From: Oscheius tipulae | Taxonomy: Eukaryota; Nematoda; Chromadorea; Rhabditida; Rhabditidae | Length of the DNA stretch: 64,000 nucleotides | Direction: 5' to 3' | Assembly: GCA_037178975.1 (NCBI GenBank) | Contig: JASJZH010000004.1 | Span: forward strand, 2,108,001 to 2,172,000 | In this document: in pieces, positions 9,709-31,022 of the stretch | Layout of the letters: each line of letters starts with the position of its first letter | Numbering within the stretch: position 1 is the first letter of the stretch | Notes under the pieces: generated by a model | What the model saw: the letters and a program-made list of their open reading frames with translations, nothing else | What the model was told of the DNA's origin: nothing | The model's database searches: none | Position numbers and translations under genes: made by a program

Positions 9709-12700
9709 GTCAGTGAGCGAGGGGCACCTGCTGCGAAATGAGCCACAAATTGGCTGCTTGATCTCCGAAGGGGATGGGAAGAGACTGTTCCTTGCAGCTG
9801 CTCCTACCGGTTTTGCTTGTGGTTTGTACTATTCTGTAGGTGGTTACATCTCGCTCATTGCAAAGGAAAAAAATGTTTTGAATAAGTAGAAAATTCAAAA
9901 TAGTTTTGCTTAGTTCGATATGTATGTCAACGAACTGTTCAAAGTTATTGTTTTGAATAAGTAACGTCGATGAAACATTTATAAAAACAATTCCTTGATT
10001 GTGTTCTTATGTTGACAAAGTATTGTCTTTCTGTTTCAAGTTCAACCATTATCTGACTGTGTTTTCCATATGTTGAGCGAAACAGAGACAAAAAGAAACT
10101 TACTTATTCCAAAGACACCACGAGAAACTATTATTCATCTTTTTTGTTCCAAGAACCTATAGGGCTGAATTTTCGCTTTTCAGTACTACTAAACTGTTAT
10201 CGTGCTGAATTTCCAGTGATTTCCTACCAGTCTCGATATGTCCGATACCACCTCACCTTTTACTCTAGGTACAGAGTTTTCATATTTCATAAAGTTCTCT
10301 AAGGGTGAGCTATCTTCTAGTTTTACTACACGTGTACTTTTCGCTTTGAAAAAGAAATAACAATATTGTTTTAAAGGGAAGCTGTCATTATGGGTGGATT
10401 GGTAGACGGCCAAACGTGTTTTCAAATCGGGTCCCACAACGAATTTCCCTCAAATCGCTTTTTTTGCATTTTTTGGTAATTCTATCCTCCACAATGAAAC
10501 ATGAATTTTGGCAGTACGATTGCAATAATACCACAGACTGAACAAAATGGAACCGATTTGGCTGAAAACCTTGAAGTATTTTTCTCGTTTCAAGAACTGT
10601 ATTTTTTTGAATGCGGTTCTGTCTGCCAGTATTCAGTACTCTGTAATAACAATATATTTAAGCTCGAACCTACTCTCACTATATACCCGTCCTTTCGAAT
10701 GTTTTGTATCTCATGAAGTACATTACTAGAGACGTGGTTTGCAGTTTTGTTGAGTTGCACGGATGTCCCATGCAGTCTTCAGTTAGCTATGATACTATTC
10801 AAACTTCACATGTTCACTAAAGAGACTTTTGTATGAAGCTTAGATTAAAGGAGCTATTGATCTAGTTTTTCTGAACAAGCCATAATTCCTCTCTTTCACA
10901 GAAAATTAGTCTTCGCTAATGTCCAGTTCCTCTTTACAAACACAGGTCCTAATCCGTTGACTAGACAAACACCGTGTCCTGTGCCACAGCCACGATGGCT
11001 CTTTTTTCACTCGCGTCCCCTCATAATACGCAGGAAGAGGAGGAGGAACATGAAAGACGGAACCAGTCTCTTTTTCCGGACATTGAGGTAGACACACAGG
11101 CTGTCAGTCTCATTCAGCCTTCAGATAGTAGGCAACTATTTTCCTCTCTCTCACTCTCGAATAGCATCCAATTAGGTATTATTAGAAGCCGGGGGCGAGA
11201 TCGGGAGCCAACGTCTAGTCTTTCGCGTACTGTAGTCAAAGTCTACTAGTAGTCTCAGGTCTCTCTGTGGTTTCTAGAGTGTTGAAACGTAAGAAAACTT
11301 TAAAATGAAAAGAATTTTCGAATGTTTCTGATATCTCTTCATATAAAAAAACCATTAGGTTCACATGTACAGCTTGAAATATTAGCCGGTCGAAATATTG
11401 TTAATGTCATTCTCAGACTACTGTAATTACAGGCTGCTCAAAGCCTTGTGCGCGTGGTCCATTTTCCAATTTTGGCACTTTTCTATTCTTAGAGCTAACG
11501 AGAATAAATTCAGAAAGACTGTTAAGTTTTGAAACATTGCTCCTTCGATATTTTGTCATTTCTTTCAATTCCATATTGTGCTTTCTGTCAAACAGTCTCT
11601 GACAAAGCTGCCTCGCCAGCTGATCGCTTGACAGTGCTTCGGTAGTTACTGTACACCTGCAGTAAGAGCTCATCAACTTTTTGTGGTTCTTTTTCCCGGC
11701 GAACCAACGAGAAGCCTGAAATACTTTTAGGTTTCAAGTATTTCGCTTATCTAAACCGTTCCTTGAGACATGATAGTCCGAACGGCAGTACCTTCACACT
11801 TACTCTTCTAGAACAGGTTTAGGTTTCAAGACTTATACTAACGTGATCCGTCTCTGGGAGATGATTGTCTGAAGTTCCTACATACTCTGAAACAGTTTGA
11901 AAAGTATTTTACTAGTCTCCACCGCTTGCTTCTGTGATGGTTATCTTCAGTTGATTAGAATTTGATCATTTTCACAAAAATTACATAGTAGTAAGATTGC
12001 TTCGCCTCTTTGCTATAACTGCCTATTCCAAAATACTTCGATCTGTTCACCAAATTGATTACAAATTCACAATACCATTGGGCAAAATCTCTCTAATGCA
12101 TCAGCTCTTTTCTAGGTTCAAGCTAATCATATACTTGAGCTGTCATTCGTAGTTATGATATGTCGCGGCAAACTACGCCCTAAATAACTAAGCACCTTTC
12201 CTTCTTCTGTTCGTAGTTTCTTCCAAACTTTCTACATATCTCAGTGCCTTGCATCTGACGTTGTTTTCTGCGATCTTCCGTAAAACATGAAATCAAAGTC
12301 AAAAAGTTGAATACTTTTGTAACTTAGCTTTGTAAAACTATGTTACACTTTTTCTATATAGTCCTTTCCTTTTAAAAGTTTCCAGTACAGATGATAGCAA
12401 ATCATGAAATAGCATATCTATCCTGGAATTTATTCGAGGTCTCTCACCCCTCCTACCTTTCATCCAAAACTGTCCTTGACTAGAGAGAATATCCAATTTA
12501 CGATGTGAATTGATGGCTGTGAAGAGGGGGAGAGGAACGAACGGCATTGGCATTCGGACACTGCGATCGGCATCTTTCAAAAGATCAGTCGAGTGCTATG
12601 CGGAGAGACCAATTATGAGATGTCTATCCGCGGCAAACGTGTCCCCCTACTTGATTTCCTGCTTTCTGAAAGAAGAGGGCAGCCCATTGACACCTGTTAG

Positions 12701-13366
12701 CAATTGAGAGTCCTCTAGAAGAGTTTCACTTTTGCGTGAGATAGAGAGACAAGTACTTCCTCATTTTTCTGTCCCCCTCTCTCTCTTACTGTAAGTTGTG
12801 CCCGATCCAAATCTTGGTTCTTGCCTATTTTCTGTCACACTATATTGCATACTGGTTATCAACGCAAGTTCGACTGAGATTTGTGCACAAACTTGCGTGT
12901 CTGGACGTACTTTCGAATGTTTCAACTTGTTGGTATAGATATGAAGCAATCAGCTCTAAGATGTAAACGTTTCACAGGCTCACAAAAATCTCGAAAAACT
13001 GAATTATTCTTGTCCGCCGATTATCTAGGCCACTTTGAACAGGCGACTTTTATAGTTTCCTTAAAACTGTTAGCAAAAGAACATCTCTCATTCAACATAG
13101 GTACCGTGAAGATTCTATATTCAAACAACAGTTGAAAACAAAAACTTGCGAATATGCTGAGGGTTGTTCTTTCCTGGTGCCGACCTGAAAAATTTACAAA
13201 GCCAATATTTCCAAGTTTGGCAGCATGCAAGAGAGCTCAGAAAACGAAACAGTTTGAACCAATTTCGCTGTATTCGAAACATATTTCCAAAAAAACCTTT
13301 TTTTGCTTCATCTTCTGCGTAAACAAAGTCTTGCTGCATGACTGGGACATATGGCTTGGAAGCTAG

Positions 13367-13532
13367 CCATCCCGGCGGTCAGAGACAACTTTTTTCTGGG
13401 GGCCTCGAACTGACAGTGACAACGATTCGGCGCCCTGTGACCACCCAAAAGCCGGACTTTCGGAAGGAAAAGAGAGAGTGGGGCGACAACCAGCGGGCTC
13501 TTTTTTTTCACTCCTTATCACCTACAGAGCCG
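13367..13532 (+). CDS. Possible IPT-domain exon(s) of the Met-like receptor
   Basis: The frame reads HPGGQRQLFSGGLELTV, close to the opening strand 'SGG..LTV.G' of IPT/TIG domains in plexin and Met receptors. A good donor (CCT|gtgacc) is at 13437, and a strong acceptor after a T-rich tract (cacctacag) ends at 13526. The next frame there reads GQLFSGSLNFSGSF, again IPT-like. Exon limits are uncertain, and I could not link these to the transmembrane exon at 16237. Confidence 0.35.
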
Positions 13533-14369
13533 GTCAGCTGTTCTCCGGATCTCTTAATTTCTCTGGATCTTTCGTTGTCTAAAAATTGCTAGGGTCCATT
13601 TTGGCCTCCTTCTTAGGAGGTAGGCTCCTTTTGTGTGCTAATGCTCAAGAAAATGTCAGTTTTTATGTTTCAGAGAGTGGTCAGATACTGCGCTAGGATC
13701 GGAACACCAGAATTCGGTTCTGTGTTTATCTAGATTCTTCTTATGTTTCTTGCTTCCTATGTATTGTGCCTGACTGTATAGTATCACTGGATGAAAAGCA
13801 TTCATCAAAAAAATTTATTCTATTTGGCATGTAAACATGTATAAACTTTCGTGTATTTCAGCCGTTCGAAACTTCGTTGAGTTACTGTAGACAAGGGCTA
13901 TTTCTCAGCCATTATCTTTCCAGTGCACTTCTAAAAAAGTTTTTTTGTAGACTGGATTGTCCCTGGCCCTCTACATTGGTCAGACTATCCTAAACATACA
14001 GCTGTAGGAACATTGTACTTGTTGCTACAGTACCCTAAAATTCAACACTGAGCGGAAAACAATCATGTTTCATCTCGTCCGCTCGGAAGTAGTCTATTAC
14101 ATCTCTGGAGTATAGAACAACTTCCAATTTTGCCTTCTAGGCAAAAATGTTTCATCAAGTCTACAATGTTCATAACAAAGCTTCTTGAGGATTTCGCATT
14201 CATTCGCCTCTCCGCCTTTCAAAAGTTTCTCTTATCTCAAGTGTTCAATCTTGCTAGTTGGATGCAGCTAACTCTGTGAAAACTCTCAGTTCTATCTTCA
14301 ATAAGCCCTTCTACTTTCTCATCCATGCTTCTCATCAAAATGACGGAATCCTTGTATGGCTGGCAAAAA

Positions 14370-14388
14370 TGTTTCAGCCAGGGTATAC
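14370..14388 (+). promoter_or_regulatory. TGTTTCA-N7-TATAC module
   Basis: TGTTTCA at 14370-14376, TATAC at 14384-14388. First of a pair of plus-strand modules about 110 bp apart. Confidence 0.4.
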
Positions 14389-14479
14389 AAACAATCTCTT
14401 TGGAGATTTATCAACCGTTCCGTATCTCTGCTTCTCAAAGGTTACTTTTTTCTCTATTCTTCGTCTGGACAAACAATAA

Positions 14480-14502
14480 TGTTTCACCCAGTTCGCATAT
14501 AA
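14480..14502 (+). promoter_or_regulatory. TGTTTCA-N11-TATAA module
   Basis: TGTTTCA at 14480-14486, TATAA at 14498-14502. A third TGTTTCA without a clear TATA follows at 14622. Confidence 0.45.
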
Positions 14503-15150
14503 AAACTGTTGGAAGCTCTATAATGAAGAGGAAGAAGGCCGTGAAAGTATACTATTTTCTGCTATCAAGAATTTCAGATCCTTTCAATTGCTACATGCAA
14601 ATCTGGTAAGGGGGAAAATAATGTTTCACCCATGATAGTTTGAAAGTTCTATAATGGACTCTACAAAAGTTTTGTACAAGTATATTATATCCGAGTTGCG
14701 GATTCTCCCAATATTCGCGGTACCATCATTGAATCAGGCCAGAACCGAATATAGGAAACAATATGGCTAGTCTACATAACCAATCTATCTGGAAATCCAT
14801 GAGTCGCTTCTCGACACTTGCAAAAGCTACCATGTTTTCGTTCCTTGACAAAAACTGTTAAATTCTTCCACTGCCTAAAACCACTTTTCTAGAAAAACTC
14901 TCGTTTTCGTGTCCAGTAAGCCCCCTTTTAGAACCCCTTTCCCACGCATCCCTTCCCCCATCAGAACATCATTTCTCACATTCTACTGGTACTTTTTCCT
15001 ATCTCTCGTGGTGGTCATTTTGTGTGCCCCATAGAGAGAGGCCACACATTTGACGAGCTCATAAACTTTCCGGTCAATGCGCTCCGTTACCAAATGACTC
15101 CTACTTCTTTTTCCTCTTTCCCGCTACGACTCGAATTATGGTCTCTTGCA

Positions 15151-15231
15151 GGTCAATGTGAAGAAGTATGTGAAGTATGCACGCTGCTGTCCCACAAAGC
15201 CCCGAACTGGCTTGGCTCTTCCCGAAAGCGG
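15151..15231 (+). CDS. Possible Cys-rich ectodomain exon
   Basis: Bounded by tctcttgcag and a strong donor gcg|gtgagt. One open frame gives QCEEVCEVCTLLSHKA, which could be part of a Cys-rich or PSI-like segment; another open frame lacks that pattern. It is upstream of the transmembrane exon on the same strand, but the phase link is unresolved. Confidence 0.25.
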
Positions 15232-15412
15232 TGAGTTTTCTTGTATTTCATGGAAGTGATACAGTTGAACAAAAATAGTATTTCGAACCGAACCAATAGC
15301 TCTTAGAAAATAAAAAATTTCGAAACTCATTGAGATCAATCACATTGAATGTTTATACTTTTTTCACAACTGACAACAAGGGATCCATTACAAAACTGTT
15401 CTACTTTTTTTC

Positions 15413-15433
15413 GTATAAGGATAGATTGAAACA
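15413..15433 (-). promoter_or_regulatory. TGTTTCA-N9-TATAC module
   Basis: Minus-strand heptamer at 15427-15433 with TATAC nine bases downstream. Confidence 0.4.
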
Positions 15434-15664
15434 TATAAAGAACCAGCTCACAGCAAAGATGTTGCAACATGACAGTTTAGTAAGATCTTGTGGGAGACCA
15501 GGTGAGATAGTCGACAGCGTGTTTCCTTCTACGTGCCCTCTCTCAGAAGACTTAAAAATTTCTGAACCATACATGAACAACCCTTCATCCTTCATGTCCG
15601 AAGTTCAATTTTCATAGATTGTATCATAAGCATATGCAATCTTCTCAATCACTAAACAGTTCCC

Positions 15665-15685
15665 CTATAAGGCAGCCTTGAAACA
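15665..15685 (-). promoter_or_regulatory. TGTTTCA-N9-TATAG module
   Basis: Minus-strand heptamer at 15679-15685, TATAG nine bases downstream. Confidence 0.4.
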
Positions 15686-16236
15686 TATCACAAAACTCTG
15701 TTGTAGAGGCACATATGAAAAAGAGCACGTGGAGTGAAAAGTTTGAGGAAGCTTCTCCATTTGAGGCCCTATGGGGTGCTTGACATTCTCATACTTCATT
15801 ATTCAGTTAGTGTCTCAAACTTGACCTAGAATCAGCCCGTGAATATTGCCCCGATGTTATCAAAATTCAACGTATTGTATTCCATAAACTGCTCAACAGA
15901 AACCCAGAGCTAGTACTGATTCAAAACAAAATCAAGACTGGTTCTGTATAGTCTCGGCTCCCGAAGAGTGCCATCCGTACTGGTTTGGCTACGGAACTTT
16001 TCTTTATTTCTACAGTTTCTCAGAACATTTCTAATTTAGAAAACGACCTCTAGGATCCCCAAAAAAGCAGTTCCTTTCCCCAAACTCATCACCATCACGG
16101 CTCTTCGGACAGTAAAAAAGGGGGAGCCGTTAGTCACATTTTGTCCCCTGTCTAATTGTGTATGCGCGAAAGGTCGTTCGAATCCCATTGCCTATTCCTT
16201 CTACCGATCCTAATCGACCCTCTCTCTCTCTTCCAG

Positions 16237-25042
<8,806 letters not shown>

Positions 25043-25170
25043 TTCTTTCGTTTCCCGGGTCCCCCCTCCCTCTCTACCCACCACTGTCCCCAAAAAGAAT
25101 CAGGTATTCGTGTCAGTTCCCCCAATCCCTTTTTCTATTGTTTGCAATCTGTTCACGCTCACAAAATAAA

Positions 25171-26034
25171 TATATTACACGCTGTTCCCCACAGAGTATC
25201 ATGTGCGAACGAAAGAAAGAGAGAGGGATTTTAATTGCTTCTGGCTAGTAGTCTGACAAAATTGCAGGAAATCACAAAAAATGACGAGAGCGTGGAAGCA
25301 ATCACAATTAGTCTGATTGTAGGACTGACTGAAGTGGAAAGGGGAAGAGAGCTGGTATATGTTGAAACGGGGAAAGATGTTCAACATACTGTTGCTCTCA
25401 TAGTTTTCATGAAACTTTGAAGAAAAAAAAGTCACAAAAAAGCATTATAGAGTTTCCTGGCTTTATTCTTCCATAATATACGGTGGAAGTTCTCTAATAT
25501 CAATGGTCCTTTGATGACCTGCAAAGTAAGGCTTTTTTAAGACTTTGTATTTCATCTTGTGTATGTAAACAGTCAAAAAAATGGTTAAGGCCGTCTAGGT
25601 GTTTTTTCCTGGAGAAAGGAATCGAAAACGTTGGATTCTTGTCAATTATTCAAGAAGACTGGGGGTTCCCTGGAATTATGGGAGATAGAGAGCTCCGATT
25701 ACCCAACGCGTTCATTCTTTTCCCAGAAATCCCAATGAATCCAGTCTCTGTCTCTCTATCTCTCGGTCTCCCTGTCTCTTTGTTTCTCTGTCTTTCTGAC
25801 TCTGTCTCTTGCAGAAATCCAAAAGACACCTCTTTCTACGTGCCAGATCTGTTTTTCACGGTTTTGCTTCTCTCACTCTTTCCTATTCATCTCTCCAGCC
25901 TGCGCTAATTAGAACAGAAAAGACATGCTTAAACCCCCCAAGCGAACTTTTGCCTTTTTCAAATTTTTCGTTCATCCTACCTTTACAATTTGCAAGAGGC
26001 GTCTGTCTGCGACACATGTCAATTGTAACCTGGG
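25171..26034. other. Intergenic DNA downstream of the Met-like gene
   Basis: Short open frames only, with a CT-rich simple repeat at about 25740-25810. I see no exon. Confidence 0.5.
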
Positions 26035-26077
26035 ATAACACTTGACATTGTTTGTAGCCTTTTCTGTCAAGTTTTAT
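26035..26077. mobile_element. 43-bp palindrome-ended element, copy 1
   Basis: Begins ATAACACTTGACA and ends TGTCAAGTTTTAT, an inverted pair around gtttgtagccttttc. A nearly identical copy lies in reverse at 31296-31338, and a partial one (tcaagtgttatcccagataa) near 28713. Confidence 0.7.
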
Positions 26078-26171
26078 CCCAGATAAGAGTTAACAAGACG
26101 GGTTAGAAGAATCAAGCACTTCAAGTTACAAAACGAACCCTGACAGAGTGAGTAGCTCCGCCAGGAGCGTA

Positions 26172-26495
26172 AGCGACTGGTCTACAATGGACACAATGCA
26201 CAGCCCAAGGATCCTTCTTCGACATTTTTCTCGTCTTGGGGGGTTACTCATCTCAAAACTAACTCCTGGCATCGTCGGGATGAAGGAGCCTCATCATAGC
26301 CATCTCGGTACTGCTCTTGCTCACCTTGGTCCGCAGTTCAGCTATCTAAACTTCAATTTATACTTTTTTTTTGGCGAGTTTTGTGTTTCCGGCCGCTGGT
26401 ATTACAGAGTCAACGAACAATATCTATAAAGAGTGCTATTTCAAAACCTCGATGTTGTTGTAGTACGCCGAACAGTAGTGGAGCCCAATAGACTG
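26172..26495. repeat. Inverted copy of the 7TM-receptor last exon and 3' flank
   Basis: The reverse complement matches 30700-31022 closely. The right-hand part (26440-26495) is an antisense copy of the end of the receptor's last exon, which encodes YWAPLCYCSAYYND. The remainder is the repeat-rich 3' flank. The receptor gene therefore lies between two inverted arms of about 325 bp. Confidence 0.85.
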
Positions 26496-27077
26496 CGGTC
26501 AATATGATCTTTTATCGATCAGATCTAACTTTGAATAATCGTGGTTCAAATTTTACTTTTCGTCGCCGTCTTCGGACTATGGTAATTTTCTGTCACTAAT
26601 TGGCAAATCACCGAGAGAATATATAAACTTTCTTTAGTGACTGCACACTCCTTACGTTACGAATCAGCATCTGATAAAACAGAAAAGACGCGAAGCCTGT
26701 GAAATGCAAATCGGTAACTTCATACTTTTTCTCTGAAAGTCAGTGAAGAACAACTGTCAGCTTAAAGAGACAGCATTATGATGTTTGATTGAAACATTTT
26801 GCAGTCTTCTTGCTATGCGAACAATATGTTTCAACTCCATCATATGTGCTGGACAGTTCTTCTACCTCATTTGCCTTCTGTTGTCTAAGTAACAGTTTTC
26901 TTTCAAACTGATCAGTTAGTTCAGTTCTATACTTTTCGATTTTGATTCTAGAGTAGGTTTAGTGCTTTTACAAAGTCTGGCTCACTACAGATATTCACAT
27001 TACGGTAATGTTTTAATAGCTCTCCCATACTACAAAACTTTTAGGGTAGTCGATGTGGTATGTTTCCAACACAAATA

Positions 27078-27098
27078 TGTTTCAACGTCATCATATAA
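27078..27098 (+). promoter_or_regulatory. TGTTTCA-N9-TATAA module
   Basis: TGTTTCA at 27078-27084 and TATAA at 27094-27098, about 170 bp before the 7TM receptor ATG. A sister site with TATGT is at 26827. Confidence 0.45.
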
Positions 27099-27266
27099 AC
27101 CAAACGAAGTTCTTGTTTCACTTTCTTCCTCCCATGCGTCTTCAAAACAACTATTTCCCCTATAATGATCGTATCATTGCGATCCTTTTTCTGACAGTGA
27201 CTAAACGCCAAAGAGCCGCACAAACACTCAATTTCTCTCATAAATATACCTCCTAGGCTGCCCAAG

Positions 27267-30200
27267 ATGGAAGATGACAACATCTCTCTTCCAATTTACA
27301 CTTTTCTCCCCCCGACCGACGAAATCTCTTCGCTTCGACTTCTCCTCTGCACCGGATTGGTCCTCTTCGTGACGGCCACACTCGCATGCAATGTGGCCTC
27401 GCTCGTCATGCAGGTTTGAGCTTTTTGAGGGGCTTGGAAGGGCGAGAGACATCAATCCACCAGAAATGAGCCATGTTAAAAATGAGGCTTGAAGCATATA
27501 AGTTCTAAAACGAAGCGCACCGGTGGATTAGAGCATTGTTCAAAGGTCAGGAAAACCTCGTGAGACATGGAAGTTTAAAAATTTGAGAACCTTAAAAAAG
27601 TTGTGCAACCTTGTAGTGTTTGAGAAAAGTGGCACTGGATTGATGAGGTTGAATACGGCGCACTAGAGTGACAAGGAAAAGTCATGTCATTAAGGAATCT
27701 TAAGCATAAAAATTCGAAAAAGAGAAATAGATTTTGTTCTCGACCCGTACAGCTGTATTAGTAATTTGTTCAGAGCTCAGCCATTCAATGGATCGTAAAG
27801 CATAAGTGTTTCAAAATCCCCAAATAAAAGCTGGTCAAATCTTGAAACAACAGTTTCCGAACTAGGTCATTTTCAAAGTATTGTTTTTGTTGTTTTACTT
27901 CATCATATCAGAACTGGAAAAAAGTTCGATTACCTATAAACAGGGGGAAACACAAAACATCCCCTTTTCGAATCTTCAGTTTTTTACCCGTCGATTCTCT
28001 TCTGACTGTCCGGTCCAGTACTTTATCGCCAGCATTTACGTCACCAATAGTCTGGTAACTTTCCCAAGTTTCATGAAGTTGAAACCTTCTCAGCTGCCCT
28101 TCTTTCTGCCTTCTCTCATTCTGGATAGACTGGTCAAGGTCTGGATGTTCGGAAGCATCACCTGTTCTCTCTACTATTTCGTCCTGGCCTATTTGAGAAT
28201 CATCCTACCATGGATGATCGTTGTGGTTTCCTTCCAAGGGGTGGGTTTACTTCTTTTTTTTGGTTCTGATTCGAACTTTTGATACTTTTAGAAAAAGAAG
28301 GCGCGCTGAAATAGCATGGGTCAAAGATTGCAGTCGTGAGACTGACAGGCCTGTAATGATGTTATCATGCTTTGAATGAAACAGAAAACAAACTTCAATC
28401 CTCAGGTTTCGAAGAGATACAGTTCAATTAATAGCGTAGGTTGGACAAACAGTCAGCAGTCGCCGAGAAAGTTATTTTGTTATGAAATAGATGTGATATC
28501 GTGCTTGTTAAACCCAATGTCAAGCATAACTTCTAACTTTAGGTTGTTTCAAAAAGTTGCGAGCAGCGATAAAAGTCATACGTTCTTTCGTATGCCAGTC
28601 GTTTATGCTCCTCGCGGAGCGATCCAGTACTCTTTGGAGCTGTTTTGCCTTCTTCAAGCCCGCCTTGTCAACTCTAATCTGGGATTTTGAAAAAAAAATC
28701 GACACACATTATCAAGTGTTATCCCAGATAAGAGTTGATGTGTTCCCGAAAACGTAAACGAGAATCTAGAAACCAGGAGGGTGCTCAAAATAGTCTCACA
28801 GAAATATTGCGTGCTTTATACGGTGAGTGAAACATGAATCTAATGCATTCCAGGAAAAAAAAGTTCCAAATATGATAACATTTTGTGTGCAATGCTTGCA
28901 AAAATCAGAGCCAAGGAAATGTGAAATTGGAAAAAGTGAAATCATAACGTGGTGAAACATAGCTGATCCGTTTGTGGGGGCGTCTTAAATTTAGTTGTAC
29001 TACTTTCGTCGGCCACGCTCAGTGCTTAACACCAGGCACTTTATGGTCCATGTGAAACAAAATCATATGTCGTCAGACATGAAAATGAATGATAAGTCAT
29101 AGTTACATGAAACTCTCCTCCTTGGAGCCTTAAAGCTTTGGTAAAGACTAAGATAAAAGGAGTAGTAAAAACGTTTCAGTATCTCCAGCTGGCTCACAAG
29201 CGCTCCTATCTGGCCGTTGCTGGCTCCGTCATCTTTATCGGAATCATCCTCGGGGTCTTTGTCCTCCCTCTGGGAGTGGCCACTGCTGTGAGTTATTTTC
29301 TGTTTTGAACAGTTCAAGCGTCTCCTATTAAAGTTCAGTTTCAACTGAACAATATGTAGGAAACTTGAAATATTTGCACGAAGAGAAGCCAGTGTGGAAC
29401 ATTTTGTCGGGGAAAAAACCAGCTTTTACCAAATCTTGAAGCTTCCTTTTTTCAGTACGACTGGATCATTCGCCGGGAACACAACGAGAGCAGTTTCATC
29501 CTACTCGTTCATTTCTCCACCTGCGATTCGACCGAAGTCCCTAACCTTTTCTTTGACGTAGGTTTTCCCCGTTTCCCTAGAGAAAACGTAACTTGTCTCA
29601 ATCCAAAAAGAAAACTTAATGTTTCAGCTAGCCATCGAGGTGGTACTTCCTCTCGTCTGCGCCATAGTGATTGCCTTCCTGATCATCTTCAAAATCAATG
29701 GGATTGCTAATGAGTTCGAGGAGCATAGGGCCAAATATGTCAAGGTGGCTCTGCTACAGGTAGAGTTTTTGATGGGATGCGCAAAATATGTTCCTCCATA
29801 GTTAAACATAAAACGTTTATCGTTCACAAACGTGGAAATTTTGACCTTTTGGGCTGATACGCAGTACGGAAATAGATGGAAATAACTAACACAACCAAAA
29901 TGTCAAGTGTTACAGTTATCCAGTGAAGTACTTATAGTGGTGGTGATTTTTGGTACCAACAAAAACTTTTTTATAGTGCTCGGGAGCCGGAAAAATGAAA
30001 ACCGTCCCTCAAACATTTCATCTACATCGTTGTTTTTTTAGCCGTAGCTCCCTCCTAATGCGGAAAAGATTTCTGAATGCTATGTATCCAAATCTTGAAG
30101 CATAACAGGATTCTCAGAAAGACGAGAACGGTGTTTGCTCCTTGGTCGCAATGAGAATGCCTAGTCTAATATGACCATAGTGAGCAGGTCAATAATGTTT

Positions 30201-30764
30201 TAAACCTCCCGTATAGCCTAGTTTACTCGCAGGCAGCTTGCTTTTCTTTTCAACTCTAAACTGAACTTCGTATTTCACGTAAAACAACTGGTTTGGACGC
30301 TGGAGGACAAGCTTAGTGGAGGAAAAAAACACTGATACAGGTCCCATTCAGCTCTTTTCTAGTAAAAATGAAACATGATAATTTGAAATACGGTTACTGT
30401 TCGAAATGTGGTTGCGTTTGGCTTCGCCGCTAGATAAGAATAAATGTTTCAAGCTTAGAATGTTGTGATCGTCATTCAATGTAAACAATGCAAGGGAAAT
30501 TTCTGAAACTACTATCATTTTAGGTCATTGCCATCTGCCTGACTACTCTCGGCAACATGCAGCAGTACATTCCCCGGGAGCTTCAGGTTGAACATTTTTT
30601 ACCTTCAAATACACTATGAAACATTCCAGAGCAGTATTTCTGTCTCCTACGACACGAATCTGGGAGAGCTTCTCTCCCTTCTACCCTTCATTGGAACGGC
30701 AGTCTATTGGGCTCCCCTGTGCTACTGTTCGGCGTACTACAACGATATCAAGGTTTTGAAATAG
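27267..30764 (+). CDS. Seven-transmembrane receptor (GPCR-like), complete
   Basis: Seven exons, all in phase 0: 27267-27413, 27980-28240, 29180-29287, 29456-29557, 29628-29759, 30524-30586, 30630-30764; 315 residues ending NDIKVLK before TAG. An acceptor (cctcctag) ends 10 nt before the ATG, as for spliced-leader trans-splicing. Hydrophobic spans in order include LRLLLCTGLVLFVTATLACN, CPVQYFIASIYVTNSLVTF, MFGSITCSLYYFVLAYL, AGSVIFIGIILGVFVLPLG, VVLPLVCAIVIAFLIIF, VIAICLTTLG and LLPFIGTAVYWAPLCYCSAY. The layout and the worm-like, low-similarity sequence suggest a nematode-specific chemoreceptor or peptide-receptor family, but I do not recognise the subfamily and see no classical DRY motif. It would act in the plasma membrane, probably of neurons. 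The second exon could start slightly earlier, at an in-frame CAG near 27942. Confidence 0.75.
28215..28740. repeat. Receptor exon-2 end plus intron segment, duplicated at 40086-40640
   Basis: This stretch, starting in the last codons of receptor exon 2 (IVVVSFQG) and running into the intron, recurs at 40086-40640 in the same orientation with moderate divergence. A shorter piece occurs at 42301-42364. Shared strings include gattgcagtcgtgagac and tcctcgcggagcgatccagt. Confidence 0.85.
28816..28834 (-). promoter_or_regulatory. TGTTTCA-N7-TATAA module
   Basis: Minus-strand heptamer at 28828-28834, TATAA seven bases on, in a receptor intron. Confidence 0.45.
29957..30075. repeat. Direct repeat with 31200-31295
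   Basis: Both copies carry gagccggaaa/gtagccggaaa, gaaccgtc or aaccgtcc, then aacattt and a gttgttttctagcc-like stretch, in the same order and orientation. Confidence 0.6.
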
Positions 30765-31022
30765 CACTCTTTATAGATATTGTCCGTTGACTCTGTAATA
30801 CCAGCGGCCGGAAACACAAAACTCGCCAAAAAAAATTGAAGTTTAGATAGCTGAACTGCGAACCAAGGTAAGCAAGAGCAGTACCGAGATGACCATGATG
30901 AGACTCCTTCATCCCGACGATGCCAGGAGGGAGTTTTGAGATGAGAAACCCCCAAGATGAAAAAAATGTCGAAGAAGAATCGTTGGGCTGTGCATTGTCC
31001 GTTGTAGACCAGTTCCGAACGG
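30700..31022. repeat. Right arm of the inverted repeat flanking the receptor gene
   Basis: Starts inside receptor exon 7 and runs through the 3' flank; inverted partner at 26172-26495. The small open frames here on the minus strand are translations of the repeat. Confidence 0.85.

Larger units (their letters stand above)
8919..10452. mobile_element. Candidate 1.5-kb non-autonomous DNA element with about 80-bp terminal inverted repeats
   Basis: The segment 8919-8990 (agggaagttcgtcgcgggac, then ccgatttgaaaacgcg, ending in tccctttaaa) matches the reverse complement of 10373-10452 over nearly its full length. The outer ends AGGGAA(G/A)TTCGT are inverted relative to one another. I could not identify a convincing target-site duplication or a transposase. 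The pair could also be two independent insertions of an 80-bp repeat in opposite orientation. Confidence 0.45.

Noticed and set aside
10906-11097. Cys-containing minus-strand frame (CLPQCPEKETGSVF and on)
   Set aside because: Looks mildly protein-like, but no matching acceptor or partner exon was found. An equally good plus-strand exon reading exists at the same place.
26148-26429. 93-codon plus-strand frame
   Set aside because: Lies wholly in the inverted copy of the receptor 3' flank, so the frame is a by-product of the repeat.
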